A stretch of 64,000 bases of DNA, from the NCBI GenBank assembly GCA_003222675.1, contig QHWT01000040.1, positions 1-64,000 of the forward strand. Direction: 5' to 3'. This document shows positions 8,966 through 17,660 of this stretch, one piece after another; position 1 is the stretch's first letter, and the number at the start of each line of letters is the position of its first letter. This stretch comes from Acidobacteriota bacterium (lineage in GTDB: Bacteria > Acidobacteriota > Vicinamibacteria > Vicinamibacterales > 2-12-FULL-66-21). The notes beneath the pieces are model-generated. The model was not told the origin of the DNA, ran no database searches, and saw only the letters and a list, made by a program, of their open reading frames with translations. The position numbers were made by a program, and so were the translations under genes.

Positions 8966-10236
8966 CCCGCTCGCGACGGTGGATCGTCGCGGCGATCGCG
9001 GTGGGCTTCGCAGTGCGCGTCGCGTTCGCGCTCGGCTACTGGGTGGAACAGCCGCTCACCCACGACGAGCGGGAGTACCTCGCGCTCGCGCGCAGCATCG
9101 CGCGAGGAGACGGCGTCGTGTATCCGGCCGACGAACCCGTCACCGGCACGGCGCAGCGGTTCGGCCGCGCTCCGGGATACCCGGTCTTTCTGGCGATGCT
9201 TCACGTCACGCAGCCGGTGGACACCGTCCCGGCGAGGGTGAAGATTGCGCAATCGGCCGTCGGCGCGATCGGGGTCTGGTTGATTGCGCTGATCGGCGGG
9301 CGCGCCGCGGGACCGAGGGGAGCCGTCGCGGCGGCGGGGATTGCCGCGGTCTATCCACCGCTCGTGTTCATGCCGGCGTACGCGCTGAGCGAGACGCTCT
9401 ACTGCACCGTCGCGCTCGCGGCGGCGTGGGTGCTCGGAACGGTGACACTCACACTTTCCGAGCGGCCAGGAAGTGTGACAGTCACAGTTCCGAACCGCAA
9501 AAGTGTGACTGTCACCGTTCTGGGCGCTGGACTGACCGGAATCGGGATTCTCGTCAGGCCGGCGATGCTGTTCTTTGTTCCGTTCGCGGCGGCGTGGATG
9601 GTCTGGAAGCGCGAAACGAGACACGCGGTCATCTTCGTGCTGGTGACGCTCGCGTCGGTGGCGCCGTGGACCGTCCGCAACGCGCGCGTGCATGGACGGT
9701 TCGTCCTCGTCGCGTCGGAAGGCGGCGTGACGTTCTGGACCGGCAACAACCCGCTCGCCCGCGGCGAAGGAGATATGGCCGCGAATCCCGAGTTGAAGCG
9801 CGCGGAGCTCGAATTCAGAAACCGGCACGCGGACCTGACGCCCGAGCAACGCGAGCCGCTCTACTACCGCGAAGCGTTCGCCTGGATTCGCAGGCATCCC
9901 GCTCAATGGACGGCGCTTCTCGCGCGCAAGGTCTTCTACACGATCGTCCCGCTCGGACCGTCGTATACGCTACACTCGAAGAAGTACCTGGTCGCATCCG
10001 CCGGCGCGTATCTCCTCCTGCTGCCTCCTGCGCTCGCCGGGGCGTGGCGGCTGCGGCGCGGGTGCGCACCGGTTGCGCTCTGGTTGCTGGCCGCGTCGAC
10101 GGTCTTCGTCAGCGTCGTATTCTTCCCGCAGGAACGGTTCCGGATTCCCGTGATCGATCCCGCATTGATCGTTTCGGCTGCCGCGCTGGCCGCGGCGCGT
10201 TCGCATGAACATACTGGTTGTCGTTCCAACCTATAA
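8962..10236 (+). CDS. GT39/ArnT-like multipass glycosyltransferase
   Basis: LTHDEREYLALARSIARGDG acidic loop typical of PMT/ArnT families; multiple TM segments; GTG start overlaps the previous stop. Confidence 0.78.
   Translation: MTRSRRWIVAAIAVGFAVRVAFALGYWVEQPLTHDEREYLALARSIARGDGVVYPADEPVTGTAQRFGRAPGYPVFLAMLHVTQPVDTVPARVKIAQSAVGAIGVWLIALIGGRAAGPRGAVAAAGIAAVYPPLVFMPAYALSETLYCTVALAAAWVLGTVTLTLSERPGSVTVTVPNRKSVTVTVLGAGLTGIGILVRPAMLFFVPFAAAWMVWKRETRHAVIFVLVTLASVAPWTVRNARVHGRFVLVASEGGVTFWTGNNPLARGEGDMAANPELKRAELEFRNRHADLTPEQREPLYYREAFAWIRRHPAQWTALLARKVFYTIVPLGPSYTLHSKKYLVASAGAYLLLLPPALAGAWRLRRGCAPVALWLLAASTVFVSVVFFPQERFRIPVIDPALIVSAAALAAARSHEHTGCRSNL
9435..9522. repeat. Three-copy 23-bp palindromic repeat (one copy inverted) inside the GT39 CDS
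   Basis: Revcomp of 9435-9457 AAAGTGTGAGTGTCACCGTTCCG; 9470-9492 GAAGTGTGACAGTCACAGTTCCG; 9500-9522 AAAGTGTGACTGTCACCGTTCTG. Encodes TVTLTL..SVTVTVPNRKSVTVTV. Confidence 0.85.
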
Positions 10237-10915
10237 CGAGCGCGAGAACCTTCCGCTGCTCGCCGCCGGCGTGCTCAAACACGACGGTGTTCGCATGCTC
10301 GTCGTCGATGATGATTCGCCCGACGGTACCGGTGCCATCGCGGATCAGCTCGCGCGCGAGCATCCGGGACGCGTCGAAGTCATGCACCGCACGGGAATTC
10401 GCGGCCTCGGCCGCTCGTACGTCGACGGCCTGCTTCACGCCTTGAAGGAGGGCACCGCGGACTTCATCTGCCAGATGGACGCCGACCTCTCGCACAATCC
10501 CGATTACCTGCCCGAACTGGTCGGGGCTGCGGCAACCTACGACCTCGTGATCGGCTCACGGTACCTGAAAGGGGTCAGCGTCGTGAACTGGCCGCTGCAC
10601 CGCATCATCCTCAGCGCCTTGGGCAATCGCTACATTCGCCTGATCACCAACCTCGCGACGAGCGACTGCACGAGCGGCTTCCGCTGCTGGCGGCGCGAAG
10701 CGCTGTCCCGACTGCCGATCGCCGGTATGGTGTCCGATGGGTACGCGTTCCTCGTCGAGATGCTCTACAACGCGAAAACGCTCGGACTTCGGATCGGCGA
10801 GGTGCCGATCATCTTCGTCGAGCGCCGGCAGGGTCAATCGAAGCTGTCGTCCACCGTGCTGCTCGAGTCGCTCGTGATGCCCTGGCGTCTTGTGTTCCGC
10901 GGCTCCAACTCCTGA
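10205..10915 (+). CDS. Polyprenol-phosphate mannosyltransferase-like GT2
   Basis: MNILVVVPTYNERENLP, VVDDDSPDGTG, MDADLSHNPDYLP, VIGSRYLKG. Confidence 0.9.
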   Translation: MNILVVVPTYNERENLPLLAAGVLKHDGVRMLVVDDDSPDGTGAIADQLAREHPGRVEVMHRTGIRGLGRSYVDGLLHALKEGTADFICQMDADLSHNPDYLPELVGAAATYDLVIGSRYLKGVSVVNWPLHRIILSALGNRYIRLITNLATSDCTSGFRCWRREALSRLPIAGMVSDGYAFLVEMLYNAKTLGLRIGEVPIIFVERRQGQSKLSSTVLLESLVMPWRLVFRGSNS

Positions 10916-10916
10916 G

Positions 10917-12149
10917 ATGCCCCACGTTGTCGTGATGGTGACGACGTCGTTTCCCCGATTTCCGGGAGACAGCGTCGGCACGTTCATGGAACCGATCGCG
11001 ACCTGCATCGCCGCTCGCGGGCACGAAGTCCACATCATCGCGCCATGGCATCCTCTCGTACGGCGAGCGCGCAAGGAGCGCGGCATCTTCTTTCACTTCT
11101 TCAGGTACGCGCCCGTGCCGGCGTTGAACGTGTTCGGGTACGCCGCCGGCATGCGAGCGGACGTGCGCCTCCGCGCCGCCGCGTGGGTTGCGGCGCCTCT
11201 GGCCCTCACGGCGGGCTGGTTCAAGGCAATGCGTGTTGCGCAGAAACGGCGCGCGACCATCATCCACGCGCACTGGGTGGTGCCCGGTGGCCTGATGGGA
11301 GCCGCCGCCGCACCGGGCTTACCGCTCGTCGTCAGTCTGCACGGATCGGACGTATTCGTCGCGGAGCGCGTCGGCTTGGCGCGCGTCGCGGCGCGGGCCG
11401 TGTTTGGACGCGCAGGATTCGTGACGGCGTGCAGCGCCGATCTCGCGCGACGTGCGGTCGCACTCGGCGCGCCGGAGGATCGACTCGAGGTCGTGCCCTA
11501 CGGTGTCGACACCGCCCGATTCAAGCCCGATCCCTCGTCGCGCGCGACGCACCGCGCCGAACTCGGTCTCCGTGAAGATGCTCCGCTGCTCTTTACTGCG
11601 GGCCGCCTCGTGAGGAAAAAGGGATTCGAGTACCTGATCGATGCGGTGTCGCGCCTGCCCGCGAATACGACACTGGCGATCGCTGGCACGGGCGATCTCG
11701 AGGCGGAACTCGAGGCGCGCGCGCGGGAGGCACACGTCGCGGACCGTGTGCGGTTTCTCGGCAACGTAACGCAGGACGCCGTTGGCTCATGGTTCGCGGC
11801 GGCGGACATCGCCGTCATTCCGTCGGTCCGCGACGACAGCGGTAACGTTGATGGGCTGCCCAATACCGTGCTCGAAGCGCTCGCCACCGGAACGCCGGTC
11901 ATCGCGACGTCAGCCGGCGGAATCGGCGCGGTGATAATGGATGGTGCGACCGGGCTCCTCGTCCGCGAGCGGGATCCGGAAGGATTGGCGTTTGCCGCGG
12001 ACGCGCTGCTGCGCGATCGCCCGCGCGCGACCACTCTTGGCCGTGCCGCGCGTGAGATGGTCGACGCAAAGTTCGGCTGGCCCGCGACCGCCGCGCGGTT
12101 CGAGGCCGCGTACGAGCGTGCGCTTGCCTTCAAGTCACTGGGTCGCTAA
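10917..12149 (+). CDS. GT4-type glycosyltransferase
   Basis: TSFPRFPGDSVGTFMEP; FTAGRLVRKKGFEYLIDAVSRL; GLPNTVLEALATGTPVIAT. Confidence 0.88.
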   Translation: MPHVVVMVTTSFPRFPGDSVGTFMEPIATCIAARGHEVHIIAPWHPLVRRARKERGIFFHFFRYAPVPALNVFGYAAGMRADVRLRAAAWVAAPLALTAGWFKAMRVAQKRRATIIHAHWVVPGGLMGAAAAPGLPLVVSLHGSDVFVAERVGLARVAARAVFGRAGFVTACSADLARRAVALGAPEDRLEVVPYGVDTARFKPDPSSRATHRAELGLREDAPLLFTAGRLVRKKGFEYLIDAVSRLPANTTLAIAGTGDLEAELEARAREAHVADRVRFLGNVTQDAVGSWFAAADIAVIPSVRDDSGNVDGLPNTVLEALATGTPVIATSAGGIGAVIMDGATGLLVRERDPEGLAFAADALLRDRPRATTLGRAAREMVDAKFGWPATAARFEAAYERALAFKSLGR

Positions 12150-12166
12150 GATTTACGGTTCATTCG

Positions 12167-12958
12167 ATGGCGAACCTACACGAGCGGGCGGCGGCCGGAC
12201 TGAGCGTTTTCTTTCCCGCCTACAACGATAGCGCGACGATCGCGAGCCTCGTGATCACCGCGGTTCGGACCGCGCAGCGGCTGACGGCGGACTACGAAGT
12301 CATCGTCGTCAATGACGGCAGCGCGGACGGAACGGCCGAGATTCTCGACGAGCTCGCGCGGCTGTATCCGCAGGTCCGAATCGTTCATCACGAAGGCAAT
12401 CGCGGCTACGGCGGAGCGCTCCGCACTGGATTTGAAACCGCGTCGCGCGAGCTCGTGTTCTACACGGACGGCGACGCGCAATACGATCCCGCGGAGATGG
12501 AAGCGCTGTGGCGTCGGCTCGACGATCGCGTCGACATGGTGAACGGCTACAAGATCAGCCGTTCGGACCCGCTGCACCGCATCATCATCGGGCGCGTCTA
12601 CCACCACGCCGTCAGCATGTTGTTCGGCCTCAGAGTGCGCGACGTCGACTGCGATTTCCGCCTGATGCGCCGGGCGATTTTCCAGAGAGTGCGGCTCGAG
12701 AAGAATAGCGGCGTGATCTGCCTGGAGATGATGAAGAAAATCCAGGACGCCGGCTTTCACATTGCCGAAGTGCCCGTACATCACTATCACCGCGCGCACG
12801 GCAAGTCACAGTTCTTCAACTTCCGCCGGCTGTATCGCACCGCGATCGACGTGATGAAGCTCTGGATGGCGCTCGTGGTCCGTCGCGAACACGAAAGATC
12901 CGAGGTGGCGGGCCTTCCGGCTGCGTCAGCTGCGCCGGGCACCAAGGATCGTTCGTGA
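12167..12958 (+). CDS. GT2 glycosyltransferase
   Basis: SVFFPAYNDSATIASLV, VVNDGSADGT, YTDGDAQYDPAEM. Confidence 0.87.
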   Translation: MANLHERAAAGLSVFFPAYNDSATIASLVITAVRTAQRLTADYEVIVVNDGSADGTAEILDELARLYPQVRIVHHEGNRGYGGALRTGFETASRELVFYTDGDAQYDPAEMEALWRRLDDRVDMVNGYKISRSDPLHRIIIGRVYHHAVSMLFGLRVRDVDCDFRLMRRAIFQRVRLEKNSGVICLEMMKKIQDAGFHIAEVPVHHYHRAHGKSQFFNFRRLYRTAIDVMKLWMALVVRREHERSEVAGLPAASAAPGTKDRS

Positions 12959-13971
12959 CCGAGGCCAGCGTCAGGTACCGCGATTTCTATCGCGGGCGAC
13001 GAGTGATGGTCACGGGGGGGCTCGGGTTCATTGGCAGCAGCCTCGCCCATCACCTCGTCGATCTCGGCGCCGACGTGCTGCTCGTCGACGGGATGATCCC
13101 GGATTACGGCGGCAACCTGTTCAACATCGCCGACATCGAGGGGCGCGTGCGCGTCAACATCTCTGACGTGCGCAACGATGCGGCGATGGCCGTCCTCGTC
13201 CGCGATCGCGAGCTGATCTTCAACCTTGCGGGGCAGGTGAGCCACATCGATAGCATGCGAGACCCGTATACCGATCTGGACATCAACTGCCGCGCGCAGC
13301 TTTCGATGCTCGAGGCGTGCCGCCGGCACAACCCCGCTGTCCGCGTAGTATTCGCGGGCACGCGACAGGTCTATGGCAGGCCGGAACGATTGCCCGTCGA
13401 CGAGCGTCACCTCGTACGGCCGATGGACGTGAACGGCGTCAACAAGGCCGCCGGCGAGTACTACCATCTGCTCTACAGCAATGTGTTCGGCGTGCGTGCG
13501 TGCTCGCTGCGCCTGACGAACGTCTACGGTCCACGGCAGCTGATCAAACACAACCGGCAGGGATTCATCGGCTGGTTCATCCGCCTCGCCATCGAGGGCG
13601 CCGAGATCCAGGTGTACGGCGACGGCACGCAGATGCGGGATTTCGTGTTCGTCGACGATGCCGCCGATGCATTCCTTCGGGCGGGCGCGTGCAGTGGATG
13701 CGACGGCGAAGTGTTCAATGTCGGCGGGCTCGAGCCGATCAGCCACCGCGACCTGGTCGCGATGCTCATCGAGGTGGCGGGCTCCGGGTCGATGCGCTAC
13801 GTGCCGTGGCCGCCCGAGAAGCAGCGCATCGACATCGGGAGCTTCTACTCCGATTCGTCCAAGTTCACCGGCACGACGGGGTGGCGGCCGGCCGTGACAC
13901 TGCGGGAAGGGCTCGGCCGAACGGTCGCGTTTTATCGGGCGAACATGCCGCATTACCTGGAGGCGGCGTGA
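12955..13971 (+). CDS. NAD-dependent epimerase/dehydratase (SDR extended)
   Basis: VMVTGGLGFIGSSLAHHLVD Rossmann motif, YxxxK-type N-K-A-A-G-E-Y-Y region, RLTNVYGPRQ. Confidence 0.88.
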   Translation: MTEASVRYRDFYRGRRVMVTGGLGFIGSSLAHHLVDLGADVLLVDGMIPDYGGNLFNIADIEGRVRVNISDVRNDAAMAVLVRDRELIFNLAGQVSHIDSMRDPYTDLDINCRAQLSMLEACRRHNPAVRVVFAGTRQVYGRPERLPVDERHLVRPMDVNGVNKAAGEYYHLLYSNVFGVRACSLRLTNVYGPRQLIKHNRQGFIGWFIRLAIEGAEIQVYGDGTQMRDFVFVDDAADAFLRAGACSGCDGEVFNVGGLEPISHRDLVAMLIEVAGSGSMRYVPWPPEKQRIDIGSFYSDSSKFTGTTGWRPAVTLREGLGRTVAFYRANMPHYLEAA

Positions 13972-15056
13972 TTCCGTTCCTCAACCTCACGCCGGGCGCG
14001 GACGCGGTCGAGGTGCGCGCCGCGATCGATCGCGTCATCACGCGCGGCTGGTTCGTGCTCGGCCCCGAGCTCGAAGCCTTCGAGCGCGGCTTCGCCGCCG
14101 CGTCGCAGGCGGCGCATGCCGTTGGCGTCGGCTCCGGGACCGATGCGCTCGCGATCGCGCTGCGCGTGCTTGGAATCGGCCGCGGCGACGAGGTGATCAC
14201 ATCGCCGCTCTCGGCGGCGTACAGCGCGCTGGCGATCATGATGGTTGGTGCACGCCCGGTCTTCGCGGATATCGATCCGGCGCGGCTGACCATGGATCCC
14301 GACGCGACGGCCGCGGCCGTGACGCCGCGGACACGGGCGATCATGCCCGTGCATCTGTATGGCCAGACCGCCGATATGCCGGCCTTGATGGATGTCGCGC
14401 GACGGTACAATCTTGTGATCGTGGAGGACTGCTGCCAGGCCCATCTCGCAACGTGCGCGGGACGGCCGGTCGGATCGTTCGGAACTGTCGCCGCATACAG
14501 CTTCTATCCGACGAAGAACCTCGCCGCGCTCGGCGACGGCGGCGCGCTCACGACAAACGATCCCGGCCTCGCCGATCACGCGCGCCGGCTGCGCAACGGC
14601 GGCCAGACGGATCGCTATCATCACGCGGAGTTCGGCGTGAACTCACGCCTCGACGAGATCCAGGCCGCGGTCCTCGCGGCGCGGCTCCAGTGGCTGCCGC
14701 GGTGGACGGCCGAGCGGCGCGCGCTCGCGCGGCGCTATCGTGCGTCGCTCGCGAACGCGCCCGTCGCCGTGCCGCCCGAACGTGACGCGGGGCACGTCTA
14801 TCACCTCTTCCCGGTGCTCAGCGACAGCCGCTCGGCACTGCAGGGATATCTCAAAGCGCGCGGCATCGAGACGCTGATCCACTACCCGGTTCCGATTCCG
14901 CGGCAGCCCGCGGTTGCCTCCGAGCAGCCCGCCGAATGCCCCGTCGCGGATCGCGTCTCGGCGCAAGTGTTGTCGCTGCCGCTGCATCCGGGAATGACGC
15001 CGCAGGCGATCGACGAGATCGCGGCCGCCCTGCACGCGTTCCACGCGGCCGTTTGA
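13968..15056 (+). CDS. DegT/DnrJ/EryC1/StrS-family PLP aminotransferase
   Basis: IPFLNLTPG.., GVGSGTDALAIALR, VEDCCQAHLA, SFYPTKNLAALGDGGALTTND; GTG start at 13968. Confidence 0.9.
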   Translation: MIPFLNLTPGADAVEVRAAIDRVITRGWFVLGPELEAFERGFAAASQAAHAVGVGSGTDALAIALRVLGIGRGDEVITSPLSAAYSALAIMMVGARPVFADIDPARLTMDPDATAAAVTPRTRAIMPVHLYGQTADMPALMDVARRYNLVIVEDCCQAHLATCAGRPVGSFGTVAAYSFYPTKNLAALGDGGALTTNDPGLADHARRLRNGGQTDRYHHAEFGVNSRLDEIQAAVLAARLQWLPRWTAERRALARRYRASLANAPVAVPPERDAGHVYHLFPVLSDSRSALQGYLKARGIETLIHYPVPIPRQPAVASEQPAECPVADRVSAQVLSLPLHPGMTPQAIDEIAAALHAFHAAV

Positions 15057-16165
15057 TGGCATGGTTGGCGCGCCGCGCGCTGTTGTTGCTCGCGATCGGC
15101 GGCGCACAGTTCGCCGCCTTCGAAGGCGCGCTCCGGACCTGGGGACATTCGGAGGCCGCGCCGTCCTTTCAGGCGCTGTTCGTACCCGACGCGCAGATCG
15201 GCTATCGACTGCGCCCCAACGCGCGCACCCGCTTCGTGACGTCGGAGTTCGACGCGCACATCGCCATCAATGCCCAGGGCGTACGTGACGATCGCGATAT
15301 CGGTCCGAGGCCCTCGAACGAGCGGCGCATTGTCGTCCTCGGCGATTCACTCGTGCTGTCTGTCCAGGTCGATCGCCAGCAGACGTTCTGCAGCCTCCTC
15401 GAAGCGCGGCTGAATCGTGACGGCGGTCGGTATACCTATCGCGTGATCAACGCGGGCGTCCAAGGATACGGGCCGGTCGAGGAGCTGCTGTTTTTCCGGG
15501 AGATTGCGCGTCAGTTTCAGCCGGATCTCGTCATCGAGGCTATCTTCGTGGGGAACGACGCGGAGGAAGCCGTCGCCTCCGCGCCGCGGCTCGGCCGCGC
15601 CGGAGCTGCTACGGCCGCCGTCATGACGTCGGAGACTCTTATCACGCGGCTGCGCAGAATCGTGCGACACAGCATGGTGCTGCAGGTTCTCCGACTGAGA
15701 ATCGTCTCCCTCGTCGATCGCCTGCCAACGTGGACGGCGCCGCCGGAGGCGCCGCTCCAGAGCTACGCCGCGAAGCCGGCGCCGCGCATTGCCGACGGCC
15801 TTCGGATCTCCCGCGACTGCATCGAGAGCATCGCGAACGATGCCGCGAACACCGGCGCGCGCACGATGGTGATGTTGGTCCCCGCACGCTTCCAGGTTGA
15901 CGCTGCGGATTATGACAGGTTAAAGGCCGCGGTCGCGCAAGCTGGCGGCGAGCTCGTACGCGATGCGGCAACCGAGCGATTCAACGCAGCCCTCGCCGAC
16001 CTGCCGCTGCCCCGTCTCGACGTGCTGCCTGCCTTGCGCGCGGCAGCGCCTGCAGGCGATGTGTTTTTTCAGCAGACGGTGCACCTCACCCCGCGCGGGC
16101 ACGAGGTCGTGGCGGACGCAATGGAGCGGTTCATCCGCGAAAAAGGTCTGGCGAGTGGTCTTTAA
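15056..16165 (+). CDS. SGNH/GDSL-like hydrolase, membrane anchored (AlgJ/X-type partner of MBOAT)
   Basis: RRIVVLGDSLVLSVQVDRQQTF (GDS block), FVGNDAEE, C-terminal HLTPRGHEVVADAM; N-terminal TM; directly precedes MBOAT. Confidence 0.78.
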   Translation: MAWLARRALLLLAIGGAQFAAFEGALRTWGHSEAAPSFQALFVPDAQIGYRLRPNARTRFVTSEFDAHIAINAQGVRDDRDIGPRPSNERRIVVLGDSLVLSVQVDRQQTFCSLLEARLNRDGGRYTYRVINAGVQGYGPVEELLFFREIARQFQPDLVIEAIFVGNDAEEAVASAPRLGRAGAATAAVMTSETLITRLRRIVRHSMVLQVLRLRIVSLVDRLPTWTAPPEAPLQSYAAKPAPRIADGLRISRDCIESIANDAANTGARTMVMLVPARFQVDAADYDRLKAAVAQAGGELVRDAATERFNAALADLPLPRLDVLPALRAAAPAGDVFFQQTVHLTPRGHEVVADAMERFIREKGLASGL

Positions 16166-17660
16166 CTCGCTGCAGTTCGTCTGGTTCTTCCTCGTCGTTT
16201 ACGCGCTGTACCGCGTCCTTCCGCACAGAGGCCAGAACTGGCTGCTCCTGACAGCCAGCTATTACTTTTATGCAGCGTGGGACTATCGCTTTCTCGGGCT
16301 GCTCGTCGCGTCGACGCTCGTCGACTACACGTGCGGGCTCGCGCTGGGCGCGATTCAGGTTCAGCGCCGGCGTCGGGCGGTGATGTGGGTGAGCATCGGC
16401 TTCAATGTGACGCTGCTGGGTTTTTTCAAGTACTTCAACTTTTTCGCCGATAACCTGCACGTCGTCTTCGGCGCGCTCGGCTGGCGGCTGGATTTCGTCA
16501 CCGTGCGCGTACTGCTGCCGGTCGGAATCTCCTTCTACACGTTCGTCACGATGAGCTATGTGATCGACGTGTATCGCCGCGACATCGCGCCTACGCGGAA
16601 CCTTCTCGATTTCGCGGTCTTCGTCGCGTACTTCCCGCACCTTGTCGCCGGTCCGATCCTGCGCGCCACGACGCTGCTGCCGCAGATCGCAACGCCGCGC
16701 CGCGTCACGGGGCCGCAGATCCGCGAGGGACTCTGGCTGATCGCGTGGGGCTTCTTTCAGAAGATCTTCGTCGCCGATAACCTGGCGCCGCTCGCGTCGC
16801 GCGTGTTCGCGCCCGGCGCGCACGAGACGGGCATCAACGTGCTGCTGGGCACATACGCGTTCGCCTTTCAGATCTACGGCGACTTTGCCGGCTACTCGAA
16901 CATCGCTCGCGGCACGTCGAAGCTGATGGGCATCGAGCTCATTGAGAATTTTCGATTTCCATACCTGGTCCTCACGCCGCAGGAGTTCTGGCGCCACTGG
17001 CATATCAGCCTCTCGACGTGGCTGCGCGACTATCTGTACATCCCCCTTGGCGGCAATCGTGGTCCGAAGTGGAAAACTCAGCGAAATCTACTGATCACCA
17101 TGCTGCTCGGTGGACTGTGGCACGGCGCCGCGTGGACGTTCATCCTGTGGGGTCTGTATCAAGGCCTGCTGCTGATGCTTTATAGACCCTTTGAGTCCGC
17201 CTTCGCCGCCCTCCGCCACAGAAAGGGCAGCCAGGGCGCGACAGGCGCCGCCTTCGCAGAGACCCAGCGTTACCGCCGCTTCCACCTTCGCGCTTCGCGC
17301 TTCGGCGGACAAGTCGACGCGGCAGGCTCTGCCTTCGCGGCGTGCATCATGTTTCATCTGACGTGCTTCGGCTGGCTGATCTTCCGCGCGCCCTCGCTCC
17401 GCGGCCTCGGCGTCCTTTCGCGCAGCGTCTTCACACATTTCGCGCCCGCCACCGTTGACGTGACCGGACTGCTGGTTCCGCTGCTGCTCTACTCCGTACC
17501 GCTGTTGATCGTCCATGCGCTCGAGGCTCGCGCGGATGACGTGCTGGTCGTGCCCCGCATGCCCGTAGTCATCCGCTATACGGTGTACGTGGCGACGATG
17601 TACCTGATCTTTCTATTCGGGAACTTCGGCGGGTCCGAGTTCATCTACTTCCAGTTCTGA
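16155..17660 (+). CDS. MBOAT-family O-acyltransferase (AlgI/PatA-like)
   Basis: [84 protein letters not shown]. Confidence 0.92.
   Translation: [501 protein letters not shown]
17193..17340. repeat. CCGCCTTCGC/GCGAAGGCGG-type element inside the MBOAT CDS
   Basis: GAGTCCGCCTTCGCCGCC...GCGCCGCCTTCGCAGAG...CTTCGGCGGACAAGTCG...TCTGCCTTCGCGG; encodes low-complexity [43 protein letters not shown] between TM segments. Confidence 0.65.

Noticed and set aside
10205-10236. Overlap of GT39 end with GT2 start as a frameshift signal
   Set aside because: Both reading frames are intact; ordinary translational overlap.
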